Positions 1 through 6,257 of a DNA stretch of 16,356 bases are shown here, in pieces. The notes beneath the pieces are model-generated. The model was not told the origin of the DNA. It saw only the letters and a list, made by a program, of their open reading frames with translations, and ran no database searches. Source of the DNA: JAVVFH01 sp032250585 (GTDB lineage: Bacteria; Pseudomonadota; Gammaproteobacteria; Xanthomonadales; SZUA-36); the NCBI GenBank assembly GCA_032250585.1, contig JAVVFH010000055.1, positions 1 through 16,356 on the forward strand. The letters are read 5' to 3'. How positions within the stretch are numbered: position 1 is the first letter of the stretch; each line of letters starts with the position of its first letter. The position numbers and the translations under genes were made by a program.

Positions 1-220
1 GCGAAAAGAGTTTTTATCGAATAACCAAGCACTTTGCTCTTTTATCACACCTGTCGGCATTTTCTTATTGCATACGTTGTTGATTTTCCCTGGCCAATCG
101 GGTTTCTTACCGCATATATGCGGCATTTTCCGATAAACTTTAGCCGATTTTCCTACGAGCAATGCTCGCGTTTTCCTATCGCGAATCCGTATGGTTTCTG
201 GCCAGATATTGCTGTTTCCA
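1..220. repeat. Phased T-tract and palindrome array upstream of intI
   Basis: Non-coding stretch before the integrase start. Short T tracts, mostly TTTC, TTTTC or TTTTCC, recur at about 11, 40, 60, 84, 103, 126, 148, 171, 195 and 215, a mean step near 22 bp. Several intervals hold a short self-complementary sequence: TGGCCA near 91, CCGCATATATGCGG at 110-123, TAAACTTTA at 134-142, CGAGCAATGCTCG at 156-168, TCGCGA near 179 and CTGGCCAG at 198-205. CGGCATTTTC occurs exactly twice (55-64 and 121-130). T tracts spaced at two helical turns would be expected to bend DNA. In a classical integron attI lies next to the 5' end of intI, so this could be a recombination or regulatory region, but I could not identify attI. 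The array may continue left of the window. The pattern is visible; the function is unknown. Confidence 0.4.
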
Positions 221-234
221 CAGAGATTTGCATC

Positions 235-1197
235 ATGGCCGAGAAACTTCTGGACAGGATGAGGCGAATTATCCGGGTGAGGCATTACCGCCTGCGGACT
301 GAAAAAGCTTACCTGCACTGGGCCCGAAGATTCATTATTTTTCATGGCAAGCGACATCCCGAAACCATGGGCGCGAACGAGGTGACGGCGTTTCTCAGCC
401 ACCTGGCGGTCGACAGGCACTGTGCGCCTGCCACGCAGAACCAGGCACTGAACGCGCTGCTTTTTCTCTATCGGAAGATTCTCGAGATCGACCTTCCCTG
501 GCTCGACGAGGTCGTCCGTGCCAAGCGCCCGCAACGGGTACCGGTCGTTTTGACGGCTGCGGAAGTACGGGCGGTACTTACTCATTTGACGCCGCCGTAC
601 GCCCTTTTGGTTCGCCTCCTTTATGGATCCGGACTGCGGGTTGGCGAGGCAACGCGCTTGCGGATCAAGGACGTGGACCTCGAGCGGCGATCGATCGTTG
701 TGCGGGACGGCAAAGGGGCCAAAGACCGGACCACGGTGCTGGCCGATTCGTGTGTTACGGCGCTTTGTGAACAGATGGAGCAGTCGCTGGCGCTGTGCGC
801 CGACGATCGCGGGCGCAAACACGGTGGCGTGATCCTGCCGCACGCGCTCGACCGGAAATCCCCCAATGCCCGATTCGAAGACGGCTGGCAGTTCGTATTC
901 CCCGCCCGGAATCTCAGCCGCGAGCCGCACACCGGGAAACATGCCCGGCATCACATCTACAACAGCACCGTCCAGCGGGCTGTCAAGAAAGCCAGTGCGC
1001 GGGCCGGGATTCGCAAACCGGTCACTTGCCATGTTTTCCGGCCTCAATGGCCGCTTATAACGCCTCCTGAAACCGTCGAGCCAACTCAGGATCAATTTTT
1101 CGGCATTAGCAGCCGGTTGGACTTAACGCTGATCTACTGCGGCAGCCGGCACGGCCGTTCGACAGCCCGGACTGGTTATGCGGCATATAGCTTCTGA
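235..1197 (+). pseudogene. intI: Integron integrase IntI, 3'-truncated
   Basis: Site-specific tyrosine recombinase of the integron type, which inserts and excises gene cassettes at attI and attC. Numbering from the ATG at 235, the N-terminal SAM-like domain (about residues 5-90) is followed by the catalytic domain with box I Arg135 (GSGLRVGE), Lys160 (DGKGAKDR) and box II His266-x-x-Arg269. The extra segment typical of IntI lies at about 200-258, including the RHHIYNSTVQRA block that resembles the IntI1 equivalent. Homology stops at base 1041, right after HVFR. The frame then runs through unrelated codons to a stop at 1195-1197. The LGHxxxxTT region and the tyrosine nucleophile are missing, about 55-60 residues, so the protein should be inactive. 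The open frame reaches back to 34, but that stretch is the non-coding repeat, so the start at 235 is preferred; its ribosome site is weak. Confidence 0.85.
1061..1184 (-). other. attC-like recombination site downstream of higA
   Basis: About 124 bp, comparable to the long attC sites of Vibrio arrays. Read on the - strand, the 5' arm begins GCCGCATAAC and contains TCC and GTCGA. The 3' arm, reverse complemented, gives GCCGC, ATAAC, TCC and GTCGA in the same order, so the two ends can fold together imperfectly. The inner arms differ by one base, which resembles the extrahelical base of attC. The middle also holds a repeated CCGGCTGC. The 3' end, GGAGGCG followed by TTATAAG, is the expected G/TT exchange point at 1060/1061. 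The outermost match as it stands is imperfect (two extra bases at 1055-1056); it becomes perfect with the cassette's other border. Confidence 0.45.
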
Positions 1198-1469
1198 ACC
1201 TTCATTTTCGGTGACCCCTGCCGAGCAACCCACAGGTCGTACTGAGACTGCTGGTTGAGCCAGCTCTCGGGAGACGTGTTGAACGCAATTGACAGGCGAA
1301 GAGCCATTTCAGGGCTGATACCGGCCCGGCCGTTCACGATGGCTGATAACGTCTTGCGGCTAACGCCCAGCGCAGCGGCAGCATCGGTAACAGTAAGGCC
1401 CAAAGGCTCCAGGCATAAGTCACGTAAAACTTCACCAGGATGCGGCGGATTGTGCATGGTCATAGTCAT
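1176..1469 (-). CDS. higA: HigA family antitoxin (XRE-type HTH)
   Basis: Antitoxin of the HigBA type II module. It binds and neutralises HigB and, with it, represses the shared promoter. From the ATG at 1469 it has 97 residues, typical for the family. The N-terminal PPHPGEVLRD motif is a HigA hallmark. The helix-turn-helix spans about residues 25-65 (VTDAAAALGVSRKTLSAIVN), followed by the family tail ending in LYAA. The start lies two bases after the higB stop, with GAGGA upstream in the end of higB, and further in-frame ATGs follow at 1463 and 1457. A longer open frame back to 1562 only overlaps higB and lacks family similarity. The TAA stop falls within the GCATAAC box of the attC-like site. 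The gene appears intact. Confidence 0.92.
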   Translation of the reverse strand: MTMTMHNPPHPGEVLRDLCLEPLGLTVTDAAAALGVSRKTLSAIVNGRAGISPEMALRLSIAFNTSPESWLNQQSQYDLWVARQGSPKMKVQKLYAA

Positions 1470-1471
1470 TT

Positions 1472-1750
1472 TCAGTGATAATCCTCGTAATCGATGTCTA
1501 CGGCGTCGGGAGGCTCGAAACGAAAGGTGACGCGCCAATTCCCACTCACACGAACAGACCACCGCCCCTTCTGCTTACCCTTCAGCTGATGCAGATACAA
1601 TCCGGGAAGATACATGTCATTTGCATCAGTGGCGGCCTGCAGCCTGGCCAAAATTAATCGGAGTCTCTTTGCATGCTCGGACTGGACTCCGGAAGTCTCA
1701 CCGGTTTGGAAGAATCGCTGCAGCCCCTTGTGCTTGAAGCTCCGAATCAT
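1472..1750 (-). CDS. higB: HigB family toxin (RelE-like mRNA interferase)
   Basis: Toxin of a type II toxin-antitoxin pair. HigB proteins of the RelE superfamily cut mRNA at the ribosome. The 92-residue product starts MIRSFKHKGLQRFF, which is the family's characteristic opening. It continues through HAKRLRLILARL (27-38), LPGLYLHQLKG (48-58) and the C-terminal NWRVTFRFE and DIDYEDYH segments that carry the conserved basic and aromatic surface. Toxin-first order (higB then higA, two-base gap) is the normal higBA order. The frame can be extended to a TTG at 1768, but that codon lies inside the promoter/operator palindrome, so ATG at 1750 is chosen. The promoter is immediately upstream. Nothing suggests inactivation. 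Confidence 0.92.
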   Translation of the reverse strand: MIRSFKHKGLQRFFQTGETSGVQSEHAKRLRLILARLQAATDANDMYLPGLYLHQLKGKQKGRWSVRVSGNWRVTFRFEPPDAVDIDYEDYH

Positions 1751-1757
1751 GGGCCAT

Positions 1758-1786
1758 ATTGTAACCAATAACGTTACGGGTTACAA
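1758..1786 (-). promoter_or_regulatory. higBA promoter within a concentric palindromic operator
   Basis: On the - strand, -35 TTGTAA (1786-1781) and -10 TACAAT (1763-1758) are separated by exactly 17 bp. The arms TTGTAACC and GGTTACAA form a perfect 8-bp inverted repeat (1759-1786). The palindrome TAACGTTA (1769-1776) sits exactly at its centre (both centred at 1772.5). Each outer arm covers one promoter box, so a bound HigA or HigBA complex would block RNA polymerase directly. The -10 lies 8 bases upstream of the higB ATG, so the leader is very short or absent. Confidence 0.72.
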
Positions 1787-1876
1787 AGGCGGGGCCGGGG
1801 CCGCATAAGGATCAAGTCTCTGGCGAAAGATTCGGGTGGCCTGGCCGGCGTTTCTGAAATGCTGCCCGTACTGCAC

Positions 1877-4024
1877 TCAATCCCCAATGCGCACGCCCTG
1901 TTCGGGAGAAACCGCCATCAGGTTGGCGACCAGCTGCGGCCAGTCGATGCGGCGGTTGTAGGCGCGGATCATGATTTTCGGGATGCCCGCCCCTTCGAGG
2001 ATCAACACGCCGTCTTCTTGCTCGCCCAGCCCGTACAGACTGCAGACGTAATCGGCAAGCCGGCAGCCCAGCCCCAGCCTTCTATAGGAAAACGAACCGA
2101 ACAGGCGCAGCAACGGATTGCTGAGCGCGGTGCTGACGCCGCCGCCACCGATCGTGGTCAGCCGATTCACCGCCTTCCGCGAAATCGAACTGGCGCCCTG
2201 CTGGCGCTCCGGCGTGCCGACCCAGGCGTCGAAAGCGACCGGCTTCCAGCCCAGCAGTCGCAGGTCACGCACGTAGCCGTCGAGGCGCCCGGAGATTTGT
2301 CCAAAGGAGAAGGCGCCGGTCAGCGGTTCCAGCGCCAGGTCGTCGAGCTCGATTTCCGCCGCCAGGCTTGGCAGCACCCCGAACGGCCGCTCGATTGCAA
2401 AATCTCGCAGCAGCACACGGCCATCGAACACGCGCATCTCGACCTCGCCTTCCAGCGCCAGCACGCCGTCCTCAAAGCGCACGCCGGGAATGACGCCGCT
2501 GACCTCGCCACTGAACTTTGGCCAGCCCAGTGCCTCCGTCAACTGGTCCATCTGCAAGCCATCCAGCCGCGCTTCCAGCCGCATGCTCGGCTCCTGCCGC
2601 CCGGCGCCGCTATAGCCCGGCAGCGCGACAGCCAACTGCTCCAGCGCCAGGCGCCCGCCCATTACCCCGAGCTCCAGCGGCCGGGCGAGCGCGAACCGGC
2701 CGGGCTCGGCATCGATCACGGCCGCGCCGGAACCGAGGTTGATGCGCCCGAACAACAGGCCGTCCCAGGCAAGCTGCGATTTTTCGTCGCCTGGCTGCGG
2801 ATTGATCCGGGCCGTCAAACCGCTGACGGCGAAGCGCTCGCGCTGCACGTCGACAATGCTCAAATCGTCGACCTCAAGATCACCGCTGCGAAGTTCGCCC
2901 GGCTGCCAGCTGCCGTGCCAGGCGACGCTGCCGGTAATGCCCAGGCCGTCCAACATCCATACCGAGGCCATCGATTCCATGTAACGCTCGTAGGCTCGTG
3001 GAAATTTCAGTTCCAACGCCTGTATTTCCATTTCGAACGTGCCGGCCGGGTCGGTCATCGCCATGCTCGCATTGGCCGCCAGCGACAACGCACCGTCATC
3101 AGCAAGCAGAAGGTTATCGATGCGCAGCTGAGACCCCTGCAGGGACGGCTGCAGCTCGACGCGCAATGGAGCCGTCGAAAAATCACGATAAAAATTGTCG
3201 ATCAGCAACTCACCCGCGTTCAGTGCGCCGGAAAGCCGTCCTTTTGCCGCCTTATCGAGCGCCACGGACCCTTCGGCGGACAAATCGAGATCGCCCCCGG
3301 CGAACCGGCCGCCGGGCGAATCGAAGGACAGGCCGGCAATCGTCAAACGGAACTCAGCCGCCAGGGGCGATGCGGTAAGCGCGGCGCTTTCCAGACTTCC
3401 GCTGAAAGAACCCGCACTGACCCAGTCGAGTTGCGCGGGCATGACTTCCAGGCCTTGCAAGGCACTGAGCGGTTGATCCGCCCATTCCACCTTTGCTCCC
3501 CATGCCGCCCCCTCGGCGACCAGTTGCAGTCGGGCCTCGAGCGCAGCGGCACGAACGCTGCTGACCAGGCGCGGCGAGTCACCCCCCGCGGTCAATTCCG
3601 CGATCTTGCCTTCAAATGCGCTGAACGGCTGCTGCGAGAAAACACCCTGCAATTCGACATGCCATGCGCCGTCGCTGCAAAAGTCCCCCACTTCGCTCAA
3701 CAGCCGCGGGCAAACCAGCGACAGATCACGCGCCTGCCGCGCGACTCCGGCTAGGGACAGCCCCTGCGCCTTCAGTTCCAGCGCCCCGTCTGCGGCGAGA
3801 CGCAAGTCGAGGCCGGAAACGGACACCTTGTTCCATTCGATGCGCTCTGCTTCGAGCGCCCACTCCGCCGCCGGGGCAAAAGCCGGCACTTGCGCCAGCC
3901 CGATGGCGAACAACAGTGCCACAAAGCGGCGAAACCGCCGGGGCGATGCCAGAACGCGATTCAGGGCAAATCGCCGCGACTGCGGTATGCTGTGCTGCAG
4001 GAGCAAGTGTTTCGGTACCGACAT
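1877..4024 (-). CDS. Exported AsmA/YdbH-like protein of unknown function
   Basis: 715-residue protein. After a basic N-terminal extension of about 30 residues comes a signal-like segment (33-52, FVALLFAIGLAQVPAFAPAA). The rest is composed of repeated short beta-strand patterns (alternating L/V/A with D/G/S: LDLRLAADGALELKAQGLSL and many similar). This is typical of the AsmA/TamB/YdbH superfamily, whose members form long lipid-carrying grooves between inner and outer membranes. Two cysteine pairs (about 105/116 and near the C-terminus in GCRLADYVCSL) could form periplasmic disulfides. A glycine-rich TIGGGGVSTALSNPLLRLF block and a final NRRIDWPQLVANL segment look like family-specific landmarks. 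The start at 4024 has GAGG 12 bases upstream. Divergent from the response regulator. The superfamily assignment rests on pattern and length, not on a catalytic motif; lipid transport is inference. Confidence 0.55.
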   Translation of the reverse strand: MSVPKHLLLQHSIPQSRRFALNRVLASPRRFRRFVALLFAIGLAQVPAFAPAAEWALEAERIEWNKVSVSGLDLRLAADGALELKAQGLSLAGVARQARDLSLVCPRLLSEVGDFCSDGAWHVELQGVFSQQPFSAFEGKIAELTAGGDSPRLVSSVRAAALEARLQLVAEGAAWGAKVEWADQPLSALQGLEVMPAQLDWVSAGSFSGSLESAALTASPLAAEFRLTIAGLSFDSPGGRFAGGDLDLSAEGSVALDKAAKGRLSGALNAGELLIDNFYRDFSTAPLRVELQPSLQGSQLRIDNLLLADDGALSLAANASMAMTDPAGTFEMEIQALELKFPRAYERYMESMASVWMLDGLGITGSVAWHGSWQPGELRSGDLEVDDLSIVDVQRERFAVSGLTARINPQPGDEKSQLAWDGLLFGRINLGSGAAVIDAEPGRFALARPLELGVMGGRLALEQLAVALPGYSGAGRQEPSMRLEARLDGLQMDQLTEALGWPKFSGEVSGVIPGVRFEDGVLALEGEVEMRVFDGRVLLRDFAIERPFGVLPSLAAEIELDDLALEPLTGAFSFGQISGRLDGYVRDLRLLGWKPVAFDAWVGTPERQQGASSISRKAVNRLTTIGGGGVSTALSNPLLRLFGSFSYRRLGLGCRLADYVCSLYGLGEQEDGVLILEGAGIPKIMIRAYNRRIDWPQLVANLMAVSPEQGVRIGD

Positions 4025-4043
4025 CGTTCAGGGGTGCCTCGAC

Positions 4044-4050
4044 AGGGGGG
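4044..4050 (+). promoter_or_regulatory. Strong ribosome binding site of the response regulator
   Basis: AGGGGGG lies 7 bases upstream of the ATG at 4058 and decides this start over the longer open frame beginning at 3890, which would overlap the divergent gene. Only 33 bases separate the two divergent start codons, so the promoters must reach into each other's coding sequence; I saw no clear -35/-10 pair. Confidence 0.6.
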
Positions 4051-4057
4051 TAAGAAA

Positions 4058-4744
4058 ATGGCAGCTTCCGACCGCTCGGTGAATCTGCGCGTTCTGGTCG
4101 TCGACGATCATGACATCAGCCGCCGTTTCACCATCGCAGCATTGCGGCAAACGGCGCATCCTGTCAAGCAGGCCCGCAGCGGCTGCGAAGCCATCTCCGT
4201 GGCCCTGGAATTCAAACCGCAGCTGGTGTTCATGGATCTCCATCTGGGCGATATGCATGGCCTCGACGCGATCGCGGCGATTCGCGACCGATGGAGGGCT
4301 CGCCAGCCCGCGCCGCGGTTTATCGTTCTCAGCGCGGATGAATCGGAGCACACACGGCGTCGACTGGAAGCTTTCGGCCTGCAACACATCCTGAAAAAAC
4401 CGGTCCGGCGGCACGAACTGAAAGCAGCAATGCTCGGCAGCGTCGCCGAAAAAGCGGGCCGGTCGGCGCCGTCATCCCCCGATCCCGCCCTGCACCGCTT
4501 GCTGACGAGAGAACTCAGCGACGGCCTGGCGCTGCTGGACCGACACGTTGCGGCACTCGACTGGAGCGGCGCGACCGCGGACATGCACCGGCTGATCGCC
4601 ACGGCGGCCATGTGCGCCCTGCCCGGGCTGGAGTCCGCCTTGCGCGAGCTGAGCCTGGCTTGCTCGAAAAACGCCGCGGCAGATTCGATCGCCGCCGCTT
4701 ATTGCAAGGTCCTCGAAACAGCCGATGGTGTGACGACGACATAA
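4058..4744 (+). CDS. Response regulator: receiver domain plus HPt-like C-terminal domain
   Basis: 228-residue cytoplasmic signalling protein. The receiver domain (about 9-128) shows the acidic pair Asp16-Asp17, the phosphoacceptor Asp60 in VFMDLHLGDMHG, Ser92 (LSADES) and Lys114-Pro115, so phosphorylation should be intact. After a Ser/Pro linker (131-143) comes a helical domain with MHRLIATAAMCALPGLESAL. This resembles an HPt helix pair, with His177 in the place of the transferred histidine (H-x-L-x-A-x-A). There is no DNA-binding domain and no GGDEF, EAL or kinase motif. The likely role is passing phosphate within a multi-step relay with a hybrid histidine kinase encoded elsewhere; BarA-like partners are one possibility. 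The HPt call is a motif judgement. Convergent with pdxJ across an 81-bp gap without a convincing terminator. Confidence 0.75.
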   Translation: MAASDRSVNLRVLVVDDHDISRRFTIAALRQTAHPVKQARSGCEAISVALEFKPQLVFMDLHLGDMHGLDAIAAIRDRWRARQPAPRFIVLSADESEHTRRRLEAFGLQHILKKPVRRHELKAAMLGSVAEKAGRSAPSSPDPALHRLLTRELSDGLALLDRHVAALDWSGATADMHRLIATAAMCALPGLESALRELSLACSKNAAADSIAAAYCKVLETADGVTTT

Positions 4745-4825
4745 CGGCGCCAAGCGAGGAGCCCGGACCCGTCAGGTTTCAATATCCCGGGAAGAGACCC
4801 AAGTCCAGCGACGGAAATATTCGGC

Positions 4826-5545
4826 TTAGCTCGTCCGGATTTTTTCTTTCATTTCCTGCACGGCCGCGGGCAGCCCGACGAAAATCGCGCGCGCGATGAT
4901 CGAGTGACCGATGTTCAGTTCGGTCATGTGGGGCAGCCGGGCAACGGCCTGCACGTTCTGCAAATGCAAGCCATGGCCGGCATTGATCTGCAACCCGAGC
5001 GAATGACCGTACACACAGGCGTCGTGCAGACGCGCCAATTCGGCCGGCTGCTCTTCAGGGTCAACATCGGCATAGGACCCTGTGTGGAGTTCCACCACGG
5101 GCGCACCGCTTTCCCGCGCCGCCTCGAGTTGGTCGCGGTCCGGGTCGATGAACAGCGAGACACGGATGCCCGCCGCCGCGAGACGGTCGACCGCCGCGGC
5201 GATCGCCGCGCGGTTCCCGACGACATCAAGGCCGCCCTCCGTGGTCAGTTCCTCGCGTTTTTCGGGCACCAGGCAGACGTCCGATGGTTTTCGCTCAATC
5301 GCGATCGCGAGCATTTCCGGGGTGACGGCCATTTCCAGGTTGATGCGCGCCTGGCTTTCCGAACACAACACGCGAACGTCTTCGTCCTGGATGTGCCGCC
5401 GGTCTTCGCGCAAATGCACGGTGATGGAATCGGCACCCGCATGCTCGGCCAGCGCCGCGGCCTGGATGACCGAGGGATAGACCGTGCCGCGTGCCTGGCG
5501 CACCGTGGCCACGTGATCGATGTTGACACCCAGCAATACGTTCAT
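4826..5545 (-). CDS. pdxJ: Pyridoxine 5'-phosphate synthase
   Basis: Condenses 1-deoxy-D-xylulose 5-phosphate with 3-amino-2-oxopropyl phosphate to give pyridoxine 5'-phosphate, the last ring-closing step of the DXP-dependent vitamin B6 pathway. The full-length 239-residue TIM barrel has the expected active-site landmarks: VNIDH (Asn8, Asp10, His11), Arg16/Arg19, HLREDRRHI (His44, Arg46, His51), Glu71 in NLEMA, and the C-terminal NAGHGLH (His191) and NIGHSIIA (Gly213-His214) loops. AGGAG lies 11 bases upstream of the ATG. It follows recO by 17 bases and is the last gene of the - strand run. acpS, which often follows pdxJ, is absent here. Confidence 0.97.
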   Translation of the reverse strand: MNVLLGVNIDHVATVRQARGTVYPSVIQAAALAEHAGADSITVHLREDRRHIQDEDVRVLCSESQARINLEMAVTPEMLAIAIERKPSDVCLVPEKREELTTEGGLDVVGNRAAIAAAVDRLAAAGIRVSLFIDPDRDQLEAARESGAPVVELHTGSYADVDPEEQPAELARLHDACVYGHSLGLQINAGHGLHLQNVQAVARLPHMTELNIGHSIIARAIFVGLPAAVQEMKEKIRTS

Positions 5546-5562
5546 TTCAATATTCGCTCCTG

Positions 5563-6252
5563 TCAGCCGAAAAAGGATTGGGATTTCAGCGCCCGTCCGC
5601 CGAGATGAAAACGGATCAGGCGGCGCATCAGGGATTTCAGCTCGCGCCAGTGCTCGGCGGGAATGTCGCCGGATTTCAAGGCCAGCAGCGCGGCGCCGGA
5701 AACCAGTTCATCGCCGTTTTCCGTGTCGCGCCGCCTGGGGCCGGACTCGGGCAAGTACAGGTAGCGCCCCTCGGCAACGATTGGCTGGCCGCTGCCGTGT
5801 TCGCGATCGAGTTGCAAACCGAAACCCGCCGCTTCCAACAGCCGCATCTCGAAGCCGCGCAGCAACGGCTGCGTGACCGCGCCGGCCGCCAGGTCCGCCA
5901 GCAGTGCCCGGTAATGATCGAACAGCGCGGGATGCGGGTCCGCACGCTGCAAAAACCGGAACAGCAGTTCGTTGACATAGAGCGCGCAAAACAGCGGTTC
6001 AGCGACCAGCGCCGGCGGCGACGCCACCTGGTCGGCATCCGTCAAGGTGCCCAGCTCGCCTTGCCGGGACCAACTCAGCAGCAAGGGGCGTAAGGGCTGT
6101 AGCATGTTTTTCCAGCGCGAACGCGTGCCGCGCGCGCCGCGCGCGACCAGCCCCACCCGGCCATGATCGCGGCTGAAGGCTTCCAGCAGCAGGCTGGTTT
6201 CCCGGTACGGGCGGCTGTGCAGCAGGTAAGCGGGCGCCAGGCTCACGCGCAT
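5563..6252 (-). CDS. recO: DNA repair protein RecO
   Basis: Recombination mediator that works with RecR and RecF to load RecA onto SSB-coated single-stranded DNA and to anneal complementary strands. The 229-residue protein has the N-terminal OB fold (about 1-80), with the family opening AYLLHSRPYRETSLLLEAFSRDHGRV and the basic GARGTRSRW stretch. A helical C-terminal domain follows (about 85-225), including YVNELLFRFL and LLRGFEMRLLEAAGFGLQLD. No zinc-binding cysteine cluster is present, as in most proteobacterial RecO. Only 5 bases separate it from the era stop, so it is probably translated from the same message. The pair era-recO followed by pdxJ is a conserved order. Confidence 0.95.
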   Translation of the reverse strand: MRVSLAPAYLLHSRPYRETSLLLEAFSRDHGRVGLVARGARGTRSRWKNMLQPLRPLLLSWSRQGELGTLTDADQVASPPALVAEPLFCALYVNELLFRFLQRADPHPALFDHYRALLADLAAGAVTQPLLRGFEMRLLEAAGFGLQLDREHGSGQPIVAEGRYLYLPESGPRRRDTENGDELVSGAALLALKSGDIPAEHWRELKSLMRRLIRFHLGGRALKSQSFFG

Positions 6253-6257
6253 AACGT

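Larger units (their letters stand above)
1061..1808 (-). mobile_element. Probable integron gene cassette carrying higBA
   Basis: The segment behaves as one cassette in - orientation: border, promoter, higB, higA, then an attC-like site. On the - strand, GCCGCATAAC (1184 down to 1175) overlaps the higA stop codon and would be R''. The other border, TTATGCGGC (1808 down to 1800), preceded by the G of the attC end, gives GTTATGCGGC, the exact reverse complement of that box. This is what circularisation of a cassette between G and TT should recreate. Self-promoted toxin-antitoxin cassettes, including higBA, are known from Vibrio integrons. The orientation relative to the adjacent intI is not the usual one: it points at the broken 3' end of intI. 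The borders are inferred. Confidence 0.5.

Noticed and set aside
110..123. LexA box controlling intI at the CCGCATATATGCGG palindrome
   Set aside because: It lacks the CTG and CAG ends of an SOS box, and no other CTG-N10-CAG was seen before intI.
1..220. CRISPR array
   Set aside because: The constant part is only 4-6 bases, units are about 22 bp and intervals vary; no cas genes are present.
34..234. 67-residue N-terminal extension of IntI
   Set aside because: IntI similarity begins at the ATG at 235; the upstream codons come from the T-tract array, which makes a Phe-rich pseudo-repeat.
1859..3754. 631-codon open frame on the + strand
   Set aside because: It lies fully antisense to the AsmA/YdbH-like gene, its product is His/Gln/Arg/Pro-rich without domain pattern, and high G+C explains such shadows.
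4745..4825. Bidirectional terminator between the response regulator and pdxJ
   Set aside because: Only a weak CCCGG/CCGGG pairing with a 20-base loop and no T run on either strand.
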